A stretch of DNA of 64,000 nt from positions 1,086,001 through 1,150,000 of the forward strand of contig NZ_CP053746.1 in the NCBI RefSeq assembly GCF_013201545.1, given 5' to 3'. Below the pieces are notes generated by a model. That model made no database searches and was not told where the DNA came from. It was given only the letters and a program-made list of their open reading frames with translations. The position numbers and the translations under genes were made by a program. This document shows, piece by piece, positions 30,608 to 40,900 of the stretch (its first letter is position 1; each line of letters opens with the position of its first letter). The DNA comes from Pseudomonas graminis. Its GTDB lineage: Bacteria; Pseudomonadota; Gammaproteobacteria; Pseudomonadales; Pseudomonadaceae.

Positions 30608-30994
30608 TTATTCAGCGGCTTCTACAGAGCCACCGACAGGACGATCAACCAGTTCGACGTACGCCATTGGCGCGTTGTCGCCAGCGCGGAAGCCACACTT
30701 GAGGATGCGCAGGTAGCCACCCTCACGAGTTGCGTAACGCTTGCCCAGATCGTTGAACAGTTTGCCGACCATTTCTTTCGAACGGGTACGGTCAAATGCC
30801 AGACGACGGTTAGCAACGCTGTCAATCTTGGCCAAGGTGATCAGCGGCTCAGCAACGCGACGCAGTTCTTTGGCTTTCGGCAGGGTAGTTTTGATCAGCT
30901 CGTGCTCGAACAGCGACACCGCCATGTTTTGGAACATGGCCTTACGGTGAGAGCTGGTACGGCTCAGGTGACGTCCACTTTTACGATGACGCAT
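30608..30994 (-). CDS. rplQ: 50S ribosomal protein L17
   Basis: L17 binds 23S rRNA near the exit-tunnel side of the large subunit. The 128-residue protein begins [56 protein letters not shown], the universal L17 opening, and ends in a short acidic tail (SVEAAE). It is the last gene of the alpha operon, 42 bases after rpoA, followed directly by a terminator. Confidence 0.97.
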   Translation of the reverse strand: MRHRKSGRHLSRTSSHRKAMFQNMAVSLFEHELIKTTLPKAKELRRVAEPLITLAKIDSVANRRLAFDRTRSKEMVGKLFNDLGKRYATREGGYLRILKCGFRAGDNAPMAYVELVDRPVGGSVEAAE

Positions 30995-31036
30995 GGTTCA
31001 TTCCTTACCAAACACTACGTTCGGTGATTACGACGA

Positions 31037-32038
31037 TCAGGCAGTCGCCTTGTCGTCCTTCTTAAGACTTGCAGGCGGCCAGTTGTCGAGGCGCATGCCG
31101 AGGGAGAGACCACGAGAAGCCAGAACGTCCTTGATCTCGGTCAAGGATTTCTTGCCCAGGTTCGGAGTCTTCAACAGTTCTACTTCGGTGCGCTGAATCA
31201 GGTCGCCGATGTAGTAAATGTTCTCCGCCTTAAGGCAGTTGGCCGAACGTACGGTCAGTTCCAAATCGTCAACCGGACGAAGCAGGATCGGATCGATCTC
31301 GTCTTCCTGTTCGACTACAACGGGTTCGCTGTCACCTTTGAGGTCGACGAACGCAGCCAACTGCTGTTGCAGAATGGTTGCTGCACGACGGATAGCCTCT
31401 TCAGGATCCAGAGTACCGTTGGTTTCCAGATCGATAACCAGCTTGTCCAGGTTGGTACGTTGCTCGACACGGGCGTTTTCCACCACGTATGCAATGCGAC
31501 GAACCGGGCTGAACGAAGAGTCGAGCTGCAAGCGACCAATGCTGCGGCTTTCGTCTTCATCGCTCTGACGCGAGTCTGCTGGTTCATAACCGCGACCACG
31601 AGCTACAACGAGCTTCATGTTCAGGGCGCCGTTAGACGCCAGGTTAGCGATTACGTGATCGGGGTTCACGATCTCGACATCATGATCCAGCTGAATATCG
31701 GCAGCGGTAACCACCCCCGAACCCTTCTTCGACAAGGTCAGCGTAACTTCGTCTCGACCGTGCAGCTTGATAGCCAGACCTTTAAGGTTCAACAGGATTT
31801 CAATGACATCTTCCTGTACGCCTTCGATGGCGCTGTACTCATGGAGTACACCGTCTATCTCGGCCTCGACTACTGCACAGCCGGGCATGGAGGACAACAG
31901 GATGCGGCGCAGCGCGTTGCCCAGGGTATGGCCGAAACCACGCTCGAGAGGCTCGAGCGTGATTTTGGCGCGGGTCGGACTGACAACCTGCACATCAATG
32001 TGGCGGGGTGTCAGGAACTCATTTACCGAAATCTGCAT
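31037..32038 (-). CDS. rpoA: DNA-directed RNA polymerase subunit alpha
   Basis: The alpha subunit forms the assembly platform of RNA polymerase and contacts activators and UP elements. The N-terminal domain shows [44 protein letters not shown] sequence (here [20 protein letters not shown]); a linker leads to the C-terminal domain [65 protein letters not shown]. Length 333 is standard. It lies between rpsD and rplQ with gaps of 22 and 42 bases in the alpha operon. Confidence 0.98.
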   Translation of the reverse strand: MQISVNEFLTPRHIDVQVVSPTRAKITLEPLERGFGHTLGNALRRILLSSMPGCAVVEAEIDGVLHEYSAIEGVQEDVIEILLNLKGLAIKLHGRDEVTLTLSKKGSGVVTAADIQLDHDVEIVNPDHVIANLASNGALNMKLVVARGRGYEPADSRQSDEDESRSIGRLQLDSSFSPVRRIAYVVENARVEQRTNLDKLVIDLETNGTLDPEEAIRRAATILQQQLAAFVDLKGDSEPVVVEQEDEIDPILLRPVDDLELTVRSANCLKAENIYYIGDLIQRTEVELLKTPNLGKKSLTEIKDVLASRGLSLGMRLDNWPPASLKKDDKATA

Positions 32039-32060
32039 GGATGCACCTATTTTCTAGCCC

Positions 32061-32681
32061 TTACTTGGAGTAGAGCTCGACAATCAGGCTTTCGTTGATG
32101 TCGGCGGACAGATCACTGCGGGCTGGGACGCTTTTGAAGACGCCAGATTTTTTCTCAGTGTCTACTTCTACCCATTCTACGCGGCCACGTTGGGCACACA
32201 GATCGAGAGCCTGGACAATACGCAGTTGGTTCTTCGCTTTTTCGCGAATTGCCACTACGTCACCAGCACGGACCTGGTAGGACGGAACGTTCACGGTTTT
32301 GCCGTTTACGCTTACCGACTTGTGCGATACCAGCTGACGCGATTCGGCACGAGTCGAACCGAAGCCCATGCGGTATACAACGTTGTCCAGACGGCATTCG
32401 AGCAGTTGCAGCAGGTTCTCACCAGTTGCGCCTTTCTTGCCGGCAGCTTCTTTGTAGTAACCGCTGAACTGACGCTCGAGAACGCCATAAATACGACGGA
32501 CTTTCTGCTTTTCACGCAGTTGGGTGCCGTAGTCGGACTGGCGACCGCGGCGCTGGCCGTGGATACCAGGTGCTGCTTCGATGTTGCACTTCGATTCGAT
32601 CGCGCGCACGCCGCTCTTCAGAAAGAGATCGGTGCCTTCACGACGAGCGAGTTTGCATTTTGGACCAATGTAACGAGCCAT
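32061..32681 (-). CDS. rpsD: 30S ribosomal protein S4
   Basis: S4 nucleates 30S assembly by binding 16S rRNA helices and in enterobacteria also represses the alpha operon. The 206 residues begin [24 protein letters not shown], and the S4 RNA-binding domain [48 protein letters not shown] is intact. It has the zinc-free form: no N-terminal CxxC pair. Gene spacing to rpsK is 18 bases. Confidence 0.98.
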   Translation of the reverse strand: MARYIGPKCKLARREGTDLFLKSGVRAIESKCNIEAAPGIHGQRRGRQSDYGTQLREKQKVRRIYGVLERQFSGYYKEAAGKKGATGENLLQLLECRLDNVVYRMGFGSTRAESRQLVSHKSVSVNGKTVNVPSYQVRAGDVVAIREKAKNQLRIVQALDLCAQRGRVEWVEVDTEKKSGVFKSVPARSDLSADINESLIVELYSK

Positions 32682-32699
32682 TCTTTACAATCTCCTGGA

Positions 32700-33089
32700 T
32701 TACACGCGGCGCTTCTTCGGCGGACGGCACCCGTTATGCGGGATTGGCGTCACGTCGGTGATGCTGGCGATCTTGTAGCCGCAGCCGTTCAAAGCACGGA
32801 CAGCAGATTCACGACCTGGACCTGGACCTTTGACGTTGACGTCGAGGTTTTTCAGGCCGTATTCCAGCGCAGCTTGACCAGCACGTTCAGCAGCTACTTG
32901 AGCAGCAAACGGCGTGGACTTGCGAGAACCGCGGAAACCCGAACCACCGGAGGTTGCCCAGGAAAGAGCGTTACCTTGACGGTCGGTGATGGTCACGATT
33001 GTGTTGTTAAAAGATGCATGGATGTGGGCGATGCCATCAACCACTGTCTTTTTAACTTTTTTACGAGGACGAGCAGCAGGTTTTGCCAT
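32700..33089 (-). CDS. rpsK: 30S ribosomal protein S11
   Basis: S11 sits on the platform of the small subunit and helps hold mRNA at the Shine-Dalgarno cleft. The 129-residue product has the usual basic N-terminus ([36 protein letters not shown]) and the C-terminal [26 protein letters not shown]. It lies between rpsM and rpsD in the alpha operon, 30 and 18 bases away. Confidence 0.98.
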   Translation of the reverse strand: MAKPAARPRKKVKKTVVDGIAHIHASFNNTIVTITDRQGNALSWATSGGSGFRGSRKSTPFAAQVAAERAGQAALEYGLKNLDVNVKGPGPGRESAVRALNGCGYKIASITDVTPIPHNGCRPPKKRRV

Positions 33090-33119
33090 GATTTAATTCC
33101 TGTCGATTCGCTGGGGCGA

Positions 33120-33476
33120 TTACTTGCGGATCGGCTTACGCGGACCTTTACGGGTACGCGCGTTAGTCTTGGTACGCTGACCGCGCACTGGAAGACCACG
33201 ACGATGACGCAGACCGCGATAGCAACCGAGGTCCATCAAGCGCTTGATTTTCATGTTGATTTCGCGACGCAGATCACCTTCAGTGGTGAACTTCGCGACT
33301 TCGCCACGCAGCTGTTCAATCTGCTCGTCGCTCAGATCTTTGATCTTCACCGCCGGGTTAACCCCGGTAGTAGCACAGATTTTGTGTGCAGTTGTGCGAC
33401 CAACACCATAGATGTAGGTCAGCGAGATAACAGTATGCTTGTTATCTGGAATGTTAACGCCTGCAATACGGGCCAT
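33120..33476 (-). CDS. rpsM: 30S ribosomal protein S13
   Basis: S13 lies in the head of the small subunit and contacts the large subunit and P-site tRNA. The 118 residues start [26 protein letters not shown], contain the helix-hairpin-helix and end in the basic tail [21 protein letters not shown]. It is the first gene of the alpha operon; a well-formed promoter lies in the 131-base gap before it. Confidence 0.98.
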   Translation of the reverse strand: MARIAGVNIPDNKHTVISLTYIYGVGRTTAHKICATTGVNPAVKIKDLSDEQIEQLRGEVAKFTTEGDLRREINMKIKRLMDLGCYRGLRHRRGLPVRGQRTKTNARTRKGPRKPIRK

Positions 33477-33535
33477 TCAGTGGGACTCCAATTGACAGCT
33501 ACCTACGCCCCGGAAGCCAAGAAATAGGGCGCGAG

Positions 33536-33564
33536 ATAATATCGCTGTAATAACAAATAATCAA
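33536..33564 (-). promoter_or_regulatory. Promoter of the alpha operon (rpsM)
   Basis: On the minus strand TTGATT and TATTAT are separated by 17 bases. The -10 box lies about 60 bases before the rpsM start, and the -35 box abuts the hairpin behind rpmJ. Confidence 0.65.
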
Positions 33565-33588
33565 CCCAGCAGCGCACTAGCTGCTGGG
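33565..33588 (-). terminator. Hairpin after rpmJ (spc/alpha boundary)
   Basis: CCCAGCAGC and GCTGCTGGG arms around a six-base loop, 19 bases after the rpmJ stop. The tail on the minus strand is TTGATTATTTG, only partly T-rich, so it probably ends part of the spc transcripts. Confidence 0.6.
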
Positions 33589-33607
33589 CTTTTAGCACAG
33601 ATCACAT

Positions 33608-33724
33608 TTAGCCTTGGCGCTGCTTGTGACGTGGTTCCGCGCTGCAAATTACTCGAACAACACCTTCGCGGCGAATAATCTTGCAGTTGCGGCACAGCTT
33701 TTTCACCGATGCACGAACTTTCAT
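33608..33724 (-). CDS. rpmJ: 50S ribosomal protein L36
   Basis: L36 is the smallest ribosomal protein and binds 23S rRNA close to the GTPase-associated region. The 38-residue translation is [20 protein letters not shown] followed by [18 protein letters not shown]. Cys11, Cys14, Cys27 and His33 form the zinc ribbon, so this is the zinc-dependent paralogue; a zinc-free copy is often encoded elsewhere under Zur control. It lies 28 bases after secY and ends the spc operon. Confidence 0.96.
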
Positions 33725-33752
33725 CACCAACTCCTCGAACCTTATGGGTGCT

Positions 33753-35084
33753 TCAGCGCAGCATGCCGCTGCCGTAGCCCTTCAGGTTGGCTTTCTTCAT
33801 CAGGGATTCATACTGGTGCGAAACGAGGTGCGATTGCACTTGGGACATGAAGTCCATCACAACCACGACCACGATCAGCAACGAGGTCCCGCCAAGGTAA
33901 AACGGCACGTTTGCAGCGACCACGAGAAACTGTGGAAGCAGGCATACGGCCATCATGTAGAGAGCACCGAACATGGTCAGACGAGTCAGAACGCCATCAA
34001 TATAGCGTGCAGACTGCTCACCAGGACGAATGCCCGGAATAAAGGCACCGGACTTCTTCAGGTTTTCCGCTACGTCTTTCGGATTGAACATCAACGCCGT
34101 ATAGAAGAAGCAGAAGAAAATAATCCCTGCACTAAACAGCAGAATATTCAACGGCTGACCAGGTGCGATCGACTGCGAGATGTCCTGCAACCAGCCCATA
34201 CCCTCAGACTGACCGAACCAGGCACCCAGCGAAGCCGGAAACAGCAAGATGCTGCTCGCGAAGATGGCAGGAATTACGCCCGCCATGTTCACTTTCAAGG
34301 GCAAGTGGCTCGTCTGCGCTGCGAAGACCTTGCGGCCCTGCTGACGCTTGGCGTAGTGAACAGCAATACGACGCTGACCACGCTCGATGAATACCACGAA
34401 ACCGATGATCGCTACTGCCAGCAAACCGATGGCGACCAAAGCGAAGATATTGATATCACCTTGACGCGCAGACTCGAAAGACTGCCCGATCGCCCTCGGA
34501 AGACCGGCGACGATACCCGAAAAAATCAACATCGAGATACCGTTGCCAACACCGCGCTCAGTGATCTGCTCGCCCAGCCACATCATGAACAGTGCACCAG
34601 CAACAAACGTGGTAACTGCAACGAAGTGGAAGCCGATATCTGCTGAGAACGCAACGCCCTGACCGGCCAAACCAATGGACATGCCAATGGCTTGAACCAA
34701 GGCCAGGACGACGGTGCCATAGCGGGTGTACTGGCTGATCTTACGACGACCAGCCTCACCTTCCTTCTTCAACTGCTCCAGCTGTGGGCTGACTGCGGTC
34801 ATGAGCTGCATGATGATCGATGCCGAGATATACGGCATGATCCCCAGTGCAAAGATGCTCATGCGCTCCAGCGCACCGCCGGAAAACATGTTGAACAAGC
34901 TAAGAATGGTCCCCTCATTCTGTCGAAACAGGTCCGCCAGTCGGTCAGGGTTGATACCCGGAACTGGAATATGCGCACCGATCCGATAGACGATAATCGC
35001 CAGGAACAGGAAACGCAGACGAGCCCAGAGTTCGGACAACCCGCCGCTTTTGCCTAGCGCTGAGAGAGCACCTTGCTTAGCCAT
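33753..35084 (-). CDS. secY: Preprotein translocase subunit SecY
   Basis: SecY is the pore of the Sec translocon in the inner membrane; SecE, its partner, is encoded at 60467-60835. The 443 residues show ten transmembrane segments, from [22 protein letters not shown] onward, including the plug region and [19 protein letters not shown]. The ATG is directly adjacent to the rplO stop, so translation is coupled. Gene order rplO-secY-rpmJ is the standard one. Confidence 0.98.
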
Positions 35085-35516
35085 TTATTCCTCGAACTTG
35101 CCGCCAGCTGCTTCGATAGCCGCACGCGCACCTTTGGTGGCTGCGATACCTTTGAGGGTGACTGCGCGAGTAACCTCACCGGACAGCATGATTTTCACAC
35201 GCTGCACGTTTTGGTTGATCACGTTGGCATCCTTCAGGGACTGCACAGTGACGACGCCTTCTACTTTAGCCAGCTCGGAGGTGCGAACTTCAGCACGATC
35301 CATAGCTTTCAAAGAGACGAAGCCGAACTTAGGCAGACGACGATGCAACGGCTGTTGGCCGCCTTCGAAGCCCGGAGCAATGGTGCCACCGGAGCGGGAG
35401 GTCTGACCTTTGTGGCCACGGCCACCGGTCTTACCCAAACCGCTACCGATACCACGGCCCGGACGATGCTTTTCGCGACGGGAACCCGGCGCTGGACTCA
35501 GATCATTGAGTTTCAT
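35085..35516 (-). CDS. rplO: 50S ribosomal protein L15
   Basis: L15 is a late-assembly protein of the large subunit. The 143 residues begin [44 protein letters not shown], the Gly/Arg-rich extension that threads into 23S rRNA, and continue in the L15/L18e globular domain. It lies three bases after rpmD and runs directly into secY. Confidence 0.98.
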   Translation of the reverse strand: MKLNDLSPAPGSRREKHRPGRGIGSGLGKTGGRGHKGQTSRSGGTIAPGFEGGQQPLHRRLPKFGFVSLKAMDRAEVRTSELAKVEGVVTVQSLKDANVINQNVQRVKIMLSGEVTRAVTLKGIAATKGARAAIEAAGGKFEE

Positions 35517-35519
35517 CGA

Positions 35520-35696
35520 TTAACCCTCGACGCGCAGCATGTAGTAAGCCTTGTTGATCATCCCACGGTTTTCCGGGGTATCAACGACTTCTACAGTGTG
35601 ACCGATGCGACGCAGACCCAAACCCTTAACGCACAATTTGTGGTTAGGGATGCGGCCGGTCATGCTTTTGATCAGCGTTACTTTAACGGTAGCCAT
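35520..35696 (-). CDS. rpmD: 50S ribosomal protein L30
   Basis: A 58-residue protein reading [20 protein letters not shown] and ending [11 protein letters not shown]. The conserved L30 motif [23 protein letters not shown] is present in full. It is too short to stand out but is fixed by position: two bases after rpsE and three before rplO in the spc operon. Confidence 0.97.
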   Translation of the reverse strand: MATVKVTLIKSMTGRIPNHKLCVKGLGLRRIGHTVEVVDTPENRGMINKAYYMLRVEG

Positions 35697-35698
35697 GA

Positions 35699-36199
35699 TC
35701 AGAAGATCTCCTGGACGTTCAGGCCGCGTTTAGCAGCGATGGACTCAGGGGACTGCATGGTTTTCAAACCCTTGAACGTTGCGTGAACAACGTTGACCGG
35801 GTTAGTCGAACCGTAGCACTTGGCCAGAACGTTGTGGACGCCAGCAACTTCGAGGACGGCGCGCATTGCACCGCCAGCGATGATGCCAGTACCTTCCGAC
35901 GCAGGCTGCATGTAAACCTTCGAAGCCCCATGAGCGGACTTGATGGCGTACTGCAGCGTAGTGCCGTTCAGATCAACCTGGATCATGTTGCGGCGAGCAG
36001 CTTCCATTGCCTTCTGGATCGCGGCAGGCACTTCACGTGACTTGCCACGGCCGAAGCCAACGCGCCCTTTACCATCACCAACCACGGTCAACGCGGTGAA
36101 GGTGAAGATACGGCCGCCTTTAACGGTTTTTGCTACGCGATTAACTTGTACCAGCTTCTCGATGTAGCCTTCGTCGCGTTTTTGGTCGTTATTTGACAT
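35699..36199 (-). CDS. rpsE: 30S ribosomal protein S5
   Basis: S5 helps control decoding fidelity and the helicase activity at the mRNA entry. The 166 residues contain the double-stranded RNA-binding domain ([55 protein letters not shown]) and the C-terminal S5 domain. The spectinomycin loop [12 protein letters not shown] has no unusual change that I can see. Gaps to rplR and rpmD are two to three bases. Confidence 0.98.
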   Translation of the reverse strand: MSNNDQKRDEGYIEKLVQVNRVAKTVKGGRIFTFTALTVVGDGKGRVGFGRGKSREVPAAIQKAMEAARRNMIQVDLNGTTLQYAIKSAHGASKVYMQPASEGTGIIAGGAMRAVLEVAGVHNVLAKCYGSTNPVNVVHATFKGLKTMQSPESIAAKRGLNVQEIF

Positions 36200-36202
36200 A
36201 AC

Positions 36203-36553
36203 TTAGAACTCCAGCCCGCCTTCACGAGCAGCATCAGCCAGCGCCTTAACGCGACCGTGGTACTTGAAGCCAGAACGATCAAAAGCCACTTGCGATACAC
36301 CGGCGGCTTTCGCACGCTCAGCGATCAGCTGGCCAACTTTAGTGGCCGCGTCGATGTTGCCAGTGGCGCCATCACGCAGTTCTTTGTCCAAAGTCGAGGC
36401 GTTTGCCAGGACTTTGCTGCCGTCGGCCGAGATGACCTGGGCATAAATGTGCTGCGAAGAGCGGTACACGCAGAGACGCACGACTTCGAGTTCGTGCATT
36501 TTCAGGCGTGCTTTGCGAGCGCGACGCAGTCGGGTAACTTTTTTGACGGTCAT
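36203..36553 (-). CDS. rplR: 50S ribosomal protein L18
   Basis: L18 binds 5S rRNA and docks it in the central protuberance. The 116 residues open with a basic stretch ([41 protein letters not shown]) and end [26 protein letters not shown], both typical. It lies between rplF and rpsE, ten and three bases away. Confidence 0.98.
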   Translation of the reverse strand: MTVKKVTRLRRARKARLKMHELEVVRLCVYRSSQHIYAQVISADGSKVLANASTLDKELRDGATGNIDAATKVGQLIAERAKAAGVSQVAFDRSGFKYHGRVKALADAAREGGLEF

Positions 36554-36563
36554 TTGCTATGCC

Positions 36564-37097
36564 CTACTTCTTCTTGGCTTCTTTACGACGGACGACTTCG
36601 TCCGCGTAACGCACGCCTTTGCCTTTGTACGGCTCTGGACGGCGGAAGTCGCGGATCTCAGCGGCCACTTGACCAACCAACTGCTTGTCGATACCGCGGA
36701 TCACGATATCGGTTTGGTTGGGAGTCTCAGCGGTGATGCCTTCCGGCAATTCGTAGTCCACTGGGTGCGAGAAGCCAAGGGCCAGGTTCAGCACCGTGCC
36801 TTTTGCTTGCGCTTTGTAACCAACACCGACCAGCTGGAGCTTGCGCTCGAAGCCTTGGCTTACGCCTTGGACCATGTTGTTTACCAACGCACGAGTGGTA
36901 CCAGCCATTGCGCGAGTTTGTTGATCGCCATTGCGAGCAGCGAAACGCAGCTCACCAGCCTCTTCAACAATTTCAACGGCCGAATGAATGTTCAGGTCTA
37001 GAGTGCCCTTGGCACCCTTCACCGAAAGCTGCTGGCCGACGAGTTTAACTTCGACGCCTGCTGGCAACTTAACGGGGTTCTTAGCTACGCGTGACAT
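36564..37097 (-). CDS. rplF: 50S ribosomal protein L6
   Basis: L6 lies near the sarcin-ricin loop. [31 protein letters not shown] is the normal N-terminus, so the ATG at 37095-37097 is chosen; the frame is open further upstream without meaning. The 177 residues contain two L6 repeats and the C-terminal signature [24 protein letters not shown]. The gap to rpsH is 13 bases. Confidence 0.98.
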   Translation of the reverse strand: MSRVAKNPVKLPAGVEVKLVGQQLSVKGAKGTLDLNIHSAVEIVEEAGELRFAARNGDQQTRAMAGTTRALVNNMVQGVSQGFERKLQLVGVGYKAQAKGTVLNLALGFSHPVDYELPEGITAETPNQTDIVIRGIDKQLVGQVAAEIRDFRRPEPYKGKGVRYADEVVRRKEAKKK

Positions 37098-37110
37098 GCT
37101 TATCCCCCCC

Positions 37111-37503
37111 TTAGAACACAGTGCAAAGCACTTCGCCGCCGACACCGGCAGCGCGCGCAGCACGATCCGTCATCACACCTTTGTTGGTGGAGACGATAGA
37201 CACACCGAGGCCGCCACGAACTTTTGGCAACTCATCGACGGACTTGTACTGACGCAGGCCTGGACGGCTAACGCGCTTCACTTCTTCGATGACCGGACGG
37301 CCTTCGAAGTACTTCAGCTCGATGGATAGCAACGGCTTGGTTTCGCTGCTGATCTGATAACCCGCAATGTAACCTTCGTCCTTAAGGACTTTGGCTACAG
37401 CCACCTTCAACGTGGAGGATGGCATGCTTACGACGGGCTTTTCAGCCATCTGGGCATTACGGATACGAGTTAGCATGTCCGCTAACGGGTCCTGCATACT
37501 CAT
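37111..37503 (-). CDS. rpsH: 30S ribosomal protein S8
   Basis: S8 organises the central domain of 16S rRNA and in E. coli is the translational repressor of the spc operon. The 130 residues start [22 protein letters not shown] and end [22 protein letters not shown]. Unlike its neighbours it is separated from the upstream gene rpsN by 214 bases that hold a hairpin and a promoter-like sequence. Confidence 0.98.
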   Translation of the reverse strand: MSMQDPLADMLTRIRNAQMAEKPVVSMPSSTLKVAVAKVLKDEGYIAGYQISSETKPLLSIELKYFEGRPVIEEVKRVSRPGLRQYKSVDELPKVRGGLGVSIVSTNKGVMTDRAARAAGVGGEVLCTVF

Positions 37504-37523
37504 GGGCTAGACGCTCCTGATAC

Positions 37524-37545
37524 AAAAAAAATGAGCCTTACGGCT
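37524..37545 (-). promoter_or_regulatory. Short stem with T8 run ahead of rpsH
   Basis: On the minus strand AGCC-GTAA-GGCT (a GNRA tetraloop stem) is followed, after CA, by eight T residues and then the rpsH Shine-Dalgarno region (CAGGAG). It could be an attenuator or pause site; the four-base-pair stem is weak. Confidence 0.35.
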
Positions 37546-37603
37546 GCAACCTATCGCCTCAAAATTTCGGGCACGTGCAAGCACGGGCTCTGGCGAGCCG
37601 GCA

Positions 37604-37632
37604 ATTCTAGGCGCACCCCAGAAATGAATCAA
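37604..37632 (-). promoter_or_regulatory. Internal promoter of the spc operon, ahead of rpsH
   Basis: TTGATT and TAGAAT with a 17-base spacer on the minus strand, about 100 bases before rpsH. The -35 box overlaps one arm of the long hairpin at 37626-37653. Confidence 0.6.
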
Positions 37633-37653
37633 GCCCCAAAAGGGGCTTGATTC
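37626..37653. terminator. Long perfect hairpin between rpsN and rpsH
   Basis: GAATCAAGCCCC, an AAAA loop and GGGGCTTGATTC form a perfect 12-base-pair stem. The minus-strand tail is ATTTCTGG, so it is terminator-like but leaky at most. It divides the spc operon after rpsN. Confidence 0.6.
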
Positions 37654-37717
37654 AAATTCAGGCTCTACGCCCATGGATTCAAGGTGAACCCAATGGACGC
37701 AGTGCGCGAATAACAGC

Positions 37718-38023
37718 TTACCAGCTGGCTTTAACCAGACCTGGTACGTCGCCACGCATTGCTGCTTGACGCAGCATGTTACGGCCGAGGCCGAACTTGC
37801 GGTACACGCCGTGCGGACGACCTGTCAGGCGGCAACGGTTACGCATGCGCGAGGCACTTGCGTCACGTGGTTGCTTCTGCAGGGCGACAGTAGCTTCCCA
37901 GCGTGCTTCTGGACTTGCGTTCAGATCCACGATGATCGCTTTTAGCGCAGCACGCTTGGTAGCGTACTTGGCAACAGTGAGCTGACGCTTCAGCTCACGG
38001 TTTTTCATGCTCTTCTTGGCCAT
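37718..38023 (-). CDS. rpsN: 30S ribosomal protein S14
   Basis: S14 is in the head of the small subunit. The start [24 protein letters not shown] sets the ATG at 38021-38023. At 101 residues and with a single Cys in place of the CxxC...CxxC set, it is the zinc-independent long form, whereas L36 in the same operon is the zinc form. It follows rplE by 13 bases and is separated from rpsH by 214 bases. Confidence 0.98.
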   Translation of the reverse strand: MAKKSMKNRELKRQLTVAKYATKRAALKAIIVDLNASPEARWEATVALQKQPRDASASRMRNRCRLTGRPHGVYRKFGLGRNMLRQAAMRGDVPGLVKASW

Positions 38024-38036
38024 GGTCCTACTCCAA

Positions 38037-38576
38037 TCAGTTGCGGAACGGGAACTTGAAAGCACGCAGCAATGCGCGACCTTCTTCGTCCGTACGAGCA
38101 GTGGTGGTCAGGGTAATGTCCAGACCGCGCAGGGCATCGATCTTGTCGTAATCGATTTCCGGGAAAATGATCTGCTCTTTAACGCCCATGCTGTAGTTAC
38201 CACGACCATCGAAGGACTTGGCATTCAGGCCGCGAAAGTCGCGAACCCGAGGCAGGGAGATCGACAGCAGACGATCCAGGAATTCATACATACGCTCACG
38301 GCGCAGAGTCACTTTGACACCGATCGGCCAACCTTCACGGACTTTAAAGCCTGCAATAGATTTGCGAGCGTACGTCACAACGACTTTTTGGCCGGTGATT
38401 TTTTCCAGGTCTGCAACAGCGTGCTCGATGACTTTCTTGTCACCGATCGCTTCGCCCAGACCCATGTTCAGGGTGATCTTGGTAACGCGTGGAACTTCCA
38501 TCACGTTCGCAAGCTTAAGTTCTTCCTTAAGCTTCGGTGCGATTTCTTTCCAGTAAATCTCTTTTAGTCGTGCCAT
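38037..38576 (-). CDS. rplE: 50S ribosomal protein L5
   Basis: L5 binds 5S rRNA and contacts P-site tRNA and S13. The 179 residues include [35 protein letters not shown] and [29 protein letters not shown] at the C-terminus. Positioned between rplX and rpsN with gaps of 20 and 13 bases in the spc operon. Confidence 0.98.
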   Translation of the reverse strand: MARLKEIYWKEIAPKLKEELKLANVMEVPRVTKITLNMGLGEAIGDKKVIEHAVADLEKITGQKVVVTYARKSIAGFKVREGWPIGVKVTLRRERMYEFLDRLLSISLPRVRDFRGLNAKSFDGRGNYSMGVKEQIIFPEIDYDKIDALRGLDITLTTTARTDEEGRALLRAFKFPFRN

Positions 38577-38596
38577 GGTCTTCTACCTAGCAGTGT

Positions 38597-38911
38597 TCAA
38601 GCATCAACCGCTTTTTGGGTCGACTTGAAGACACGAATTTTCTTGCCGTCTTCAACTTTGAAACCAACGCGATCAGCTTTGTTGGTTGCGCCGTTGAAAA
38701 TGGCGACGTTAGAAGCGTGCAGTGGCGCTTCTTTCTCGACGATACCGCCCTGTACGCCCGACATCGGGTTTGGCTTGGTATGACGCTTCACCAGGTTGAT
38801 CCCACCAACGACTAGACGGTCGTCAGCGAGAACCTTGAGCACCTTACCGCGCTTACCTTTGTCTTTGCCGGCGATCACGATGATCTCGTCGTCACGACGA
38901 ATCTTTTGCAT
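38597..38911 (-). CDS. rplX: 50S ribosomal protein L24
   Basis: L24 starts 50S assembly and lines the tunnel exit. The 104 residues begin [28 protein letters not shown], the KOW motif, and include [31 protein letters not shown]. Eleven bases after rplN. Confidence 0.98.
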   Translation of the reverse strand: MQKIRRDDEIIVIAGKDKGKRGKVLKVLADDRLVVGGINLVKRHTKPNPMSGVQGGIVEKEAPLHASNVAIFNGATNKADRVGFKVEDGKKIRVFKSTQKAVDA

Positions 38912-38922
38912 GTCGGATCTCC

Positions 38923-39291
38923 TTACAGCACTTCTGGGGCGAGCGAGACGATCTTCATGAACTTCTCAGTACGAAGTTCACGGGTCACTGGCCCAAAGAT
39001 ACGGGTGCCGATCGGCTCTTGCTTGTTGTTCAACAGAACAGCAGCGTTGCCGTCAAAGCGGATGATGGAGCCGTCTGCGCGACGAACACCGTGGCGAGTG
39101 CGGACTACTACTGCAGTCATCACTTGGCCTTTTTTCACCTTACCGCGCGGAATTGCTTCCTTGACGGTCACTTTGATGATGTCACCGATACCAGCGTAAC
39201 GACGATGAGAGCCACCAAGCACCTTGATGCACATAACGCGGCGTGCGCCGCTGTTATCGGCCACATCGAGCATGGATTGAGTCTGAATCAT
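38923..39291 (-). CDS. rplN: 50S ribosomal protein L14
   Basis: L14 forms part of intersubunit bridges. The 122 residues start [37 protein letters not shown] and end in [19 protein letters not shown] sequence ([16 protein letters not shown]). It follows rpsQ by 23 bases and opens the spc group as defined in E. coli, though no separate promoter was seen here. Confidence 0.98.
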   Translation of the reverse strand: MIQTQSMLDVADNSGARRVMCIKVLGGSHRRYAGIGDIIKVTVKEAIPRGKVKKGQVMTAVVVRTRHGVRRADGSIIRFDGNAAVLLNNKQEPIGTRIFGPVTRELRTEKFMKIVSLAPEVL

Positions 39292-39314
39292 ATAATTTCT
39301 CCGACCCCTAGCCC

Positions 39315-39581
39315 TTAGACTTCCACAGCGCGTTCGAGAACATCAACCAGCGCCCAAGATTTGGTCTTGGCCATCGGACGAGTTTCACGAATAGTGACTT
39401 TGTCGCCGATGTGGCACTGATTGGTTTCGTCGTGCGCGTGCAGCTTAGTCGAACGCTTAACGTATTTACCGTAGATTGGGTGCTTGACGCGACGCTCGAT
39501 CAGTACGGTGATGGTCTTGTCCATCTTGTCGCTGACGACACGGCCAGTCAGCGTACGGACGGTTTTTTCGGCTTCAGCCAT
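39315..39581 (-). CDS. rpsQ: 30S ribosomal protein S17
   Basis: S17 is a primary 16S rRNA-binding protein with an OB fold. The 88 residues contain [44 protein letters not shown] and [27 protein letters not shown]. It is the last gene of the S10 block, two bases after rpmC. Confidence 0.98.
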   Translation of the reverse strand: MAEAEKTVRTLTGRVVSDKMDKTITVLIERRVKHPIYGKYVKRSTKLHAHDETNQCHIGDKVTIRETRPMAKTKSWALVDVLERAVEV

Positions 39582-39583
39582 GA

Positions 39584-39775
39584 TTACTTACCTGCCTGCT
39601 GGTTGAGCACAGTCTTCACGCGAGCGATGTCACGCTTAACTTGCGAGAGCAGGTGAGACTGCCCCAACTGGCCAGTTGCTTTCTGCATGCGCAGATTGAA
39701 CTGGTCGCGCAGCAAGCCGAGCAGTTGCTCGTTCAGTTGCTGTGCTGATTTTTCACGAAGTTCATTCGCTTTCAT
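39584..39775 (-). CDS. rpmC: 50S ribosomal protein L29
   Basis: L29 lies at the tunnel exit next to L23 and helps dock trigger factor and SRP. The ATG at 39773-39775 gives the 63-residue protein [20 protein letters not shown] and onward; its A overlaps the rplP stop (ATGA-type overlap of one base). The ending [13 protein letters not shown] is typical. Confidence 0.97.
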
Positions 39776-40188
39776 CACATCACCGTCCGCTTAACAAAGG
39801 AGGTGGCGAGCGGCAGCTTTGCAGCAGCCAGGGCGAAAGCCTCACGCGCCAACTCTTCGGAAACACCCTCGATTTCATACAGGACTTTGCCTGGCTGAAT
39901 CTGGGCAACCCAGTACTCCACGTTACCCTTACCTTTACCCATCCGAACTTCGAGAGGCTTTTTGGTGACAGGCTTGTCCGGGAATACACGGATCCAGATC
40001 TTGCCGCCACGTTTAACGTGACGGGTCAGTGCACGACGCGCTGACTCGATCTGACGAGCGGTGAGACGACCACGAGCAACAGACTTCAGCGCGAACTCGC
40101 CGAAGCTGACTTTGCTACCGCGCAATGCCAGACCACGGTTGTGGCCGGTCATCTGCTTGCGGAACTTCGTACGCTTAGGTTGCAACAT
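39775..40188 (-). CDS. rplP: 50S ribosomal protein L16
   Basis: L16 is required for peptidyl-transferase centre architecture and aminoacyl-tRNA binding. The 137 residues start [36 protein letters not shown] and hold [40 protein letters not shown]. Coupled to rpmC by a one-base overlap; rpsC lies 12 bases upstream. Confidence 0.98.
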
Positions 40189-40200
40189 TTGGCGTACCCC

Positions 40201-40887
40201 TTACTTAGCAGCTTTTTTACGAGGCGCTGGTGCTTGCGGTTTCAGCTCTTCTTGGCGACCACCAATTACTTCGCCTTTGAAGATCCAAACCTTTACACCG
40301 ATCACACCGTAAGTGGTGTGAGCTTCGTAGTTGGCATAGTCGATGTCGGCACGCAGGGTGTGCAAAGGCACACGACCTTCGCGATACCATTCAGTACGTG
40401 CAATTTCAGCACCGCCGAGACGACCGCTCACTTGGATTTTGATGCCTTTGGCACCAATGCGCATGGCGTTCTGCACTGCGCGCTTCATAGCGCGACGGAA
40501 CATTACGCGACGCTCCAGCTGCTGAGCTACGCTCTGCGCAACCAGCATACCGTCGAGCTCCGGCTTACGGATCTCTTCGATATTGATGTGCACAGGCACA
40601 CCCATTTGCTTGGTCAGGTCCTGACGCAGCTTCTCAACATCCTCACCTTTCTTCCCGATAACGATACCTGGACGAGCGGTGTGGATGGTGATGCGTGCAG
40701 TCTGCGCCGGACGATGGATATCGATACGGCTTACGGACGCGCTTTTTAGTTTGTCTTGGAGATACTCCCGCACCTTCAGATCAGCGAACAAATAGTCCGC
40801 ATAAGTCCGACCGTCTGCGTACCAGACGGAGGTGTGCTCCTTGACGATTCCCAGGCGAATGCCAATGGGATGTACTTTCTGACCCAT
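40201..40887 (-). CDS. rpsC: 30S ribosomal protein S3
   Basis: S3 lines the mRNA entry channel and has helicase function with S4 and S5. [24 protein letters not shown] fixes the ATG at 40885-40887. The 228 residues contain the KH domain ([24 protein letters not shown]) and the C-terminal domain [30 protein letters not shown], with an Ala/Pro/Lys tail. Confidence 0.98.
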
Positions 40888-40900
40888 CTCTTCGACTCCG

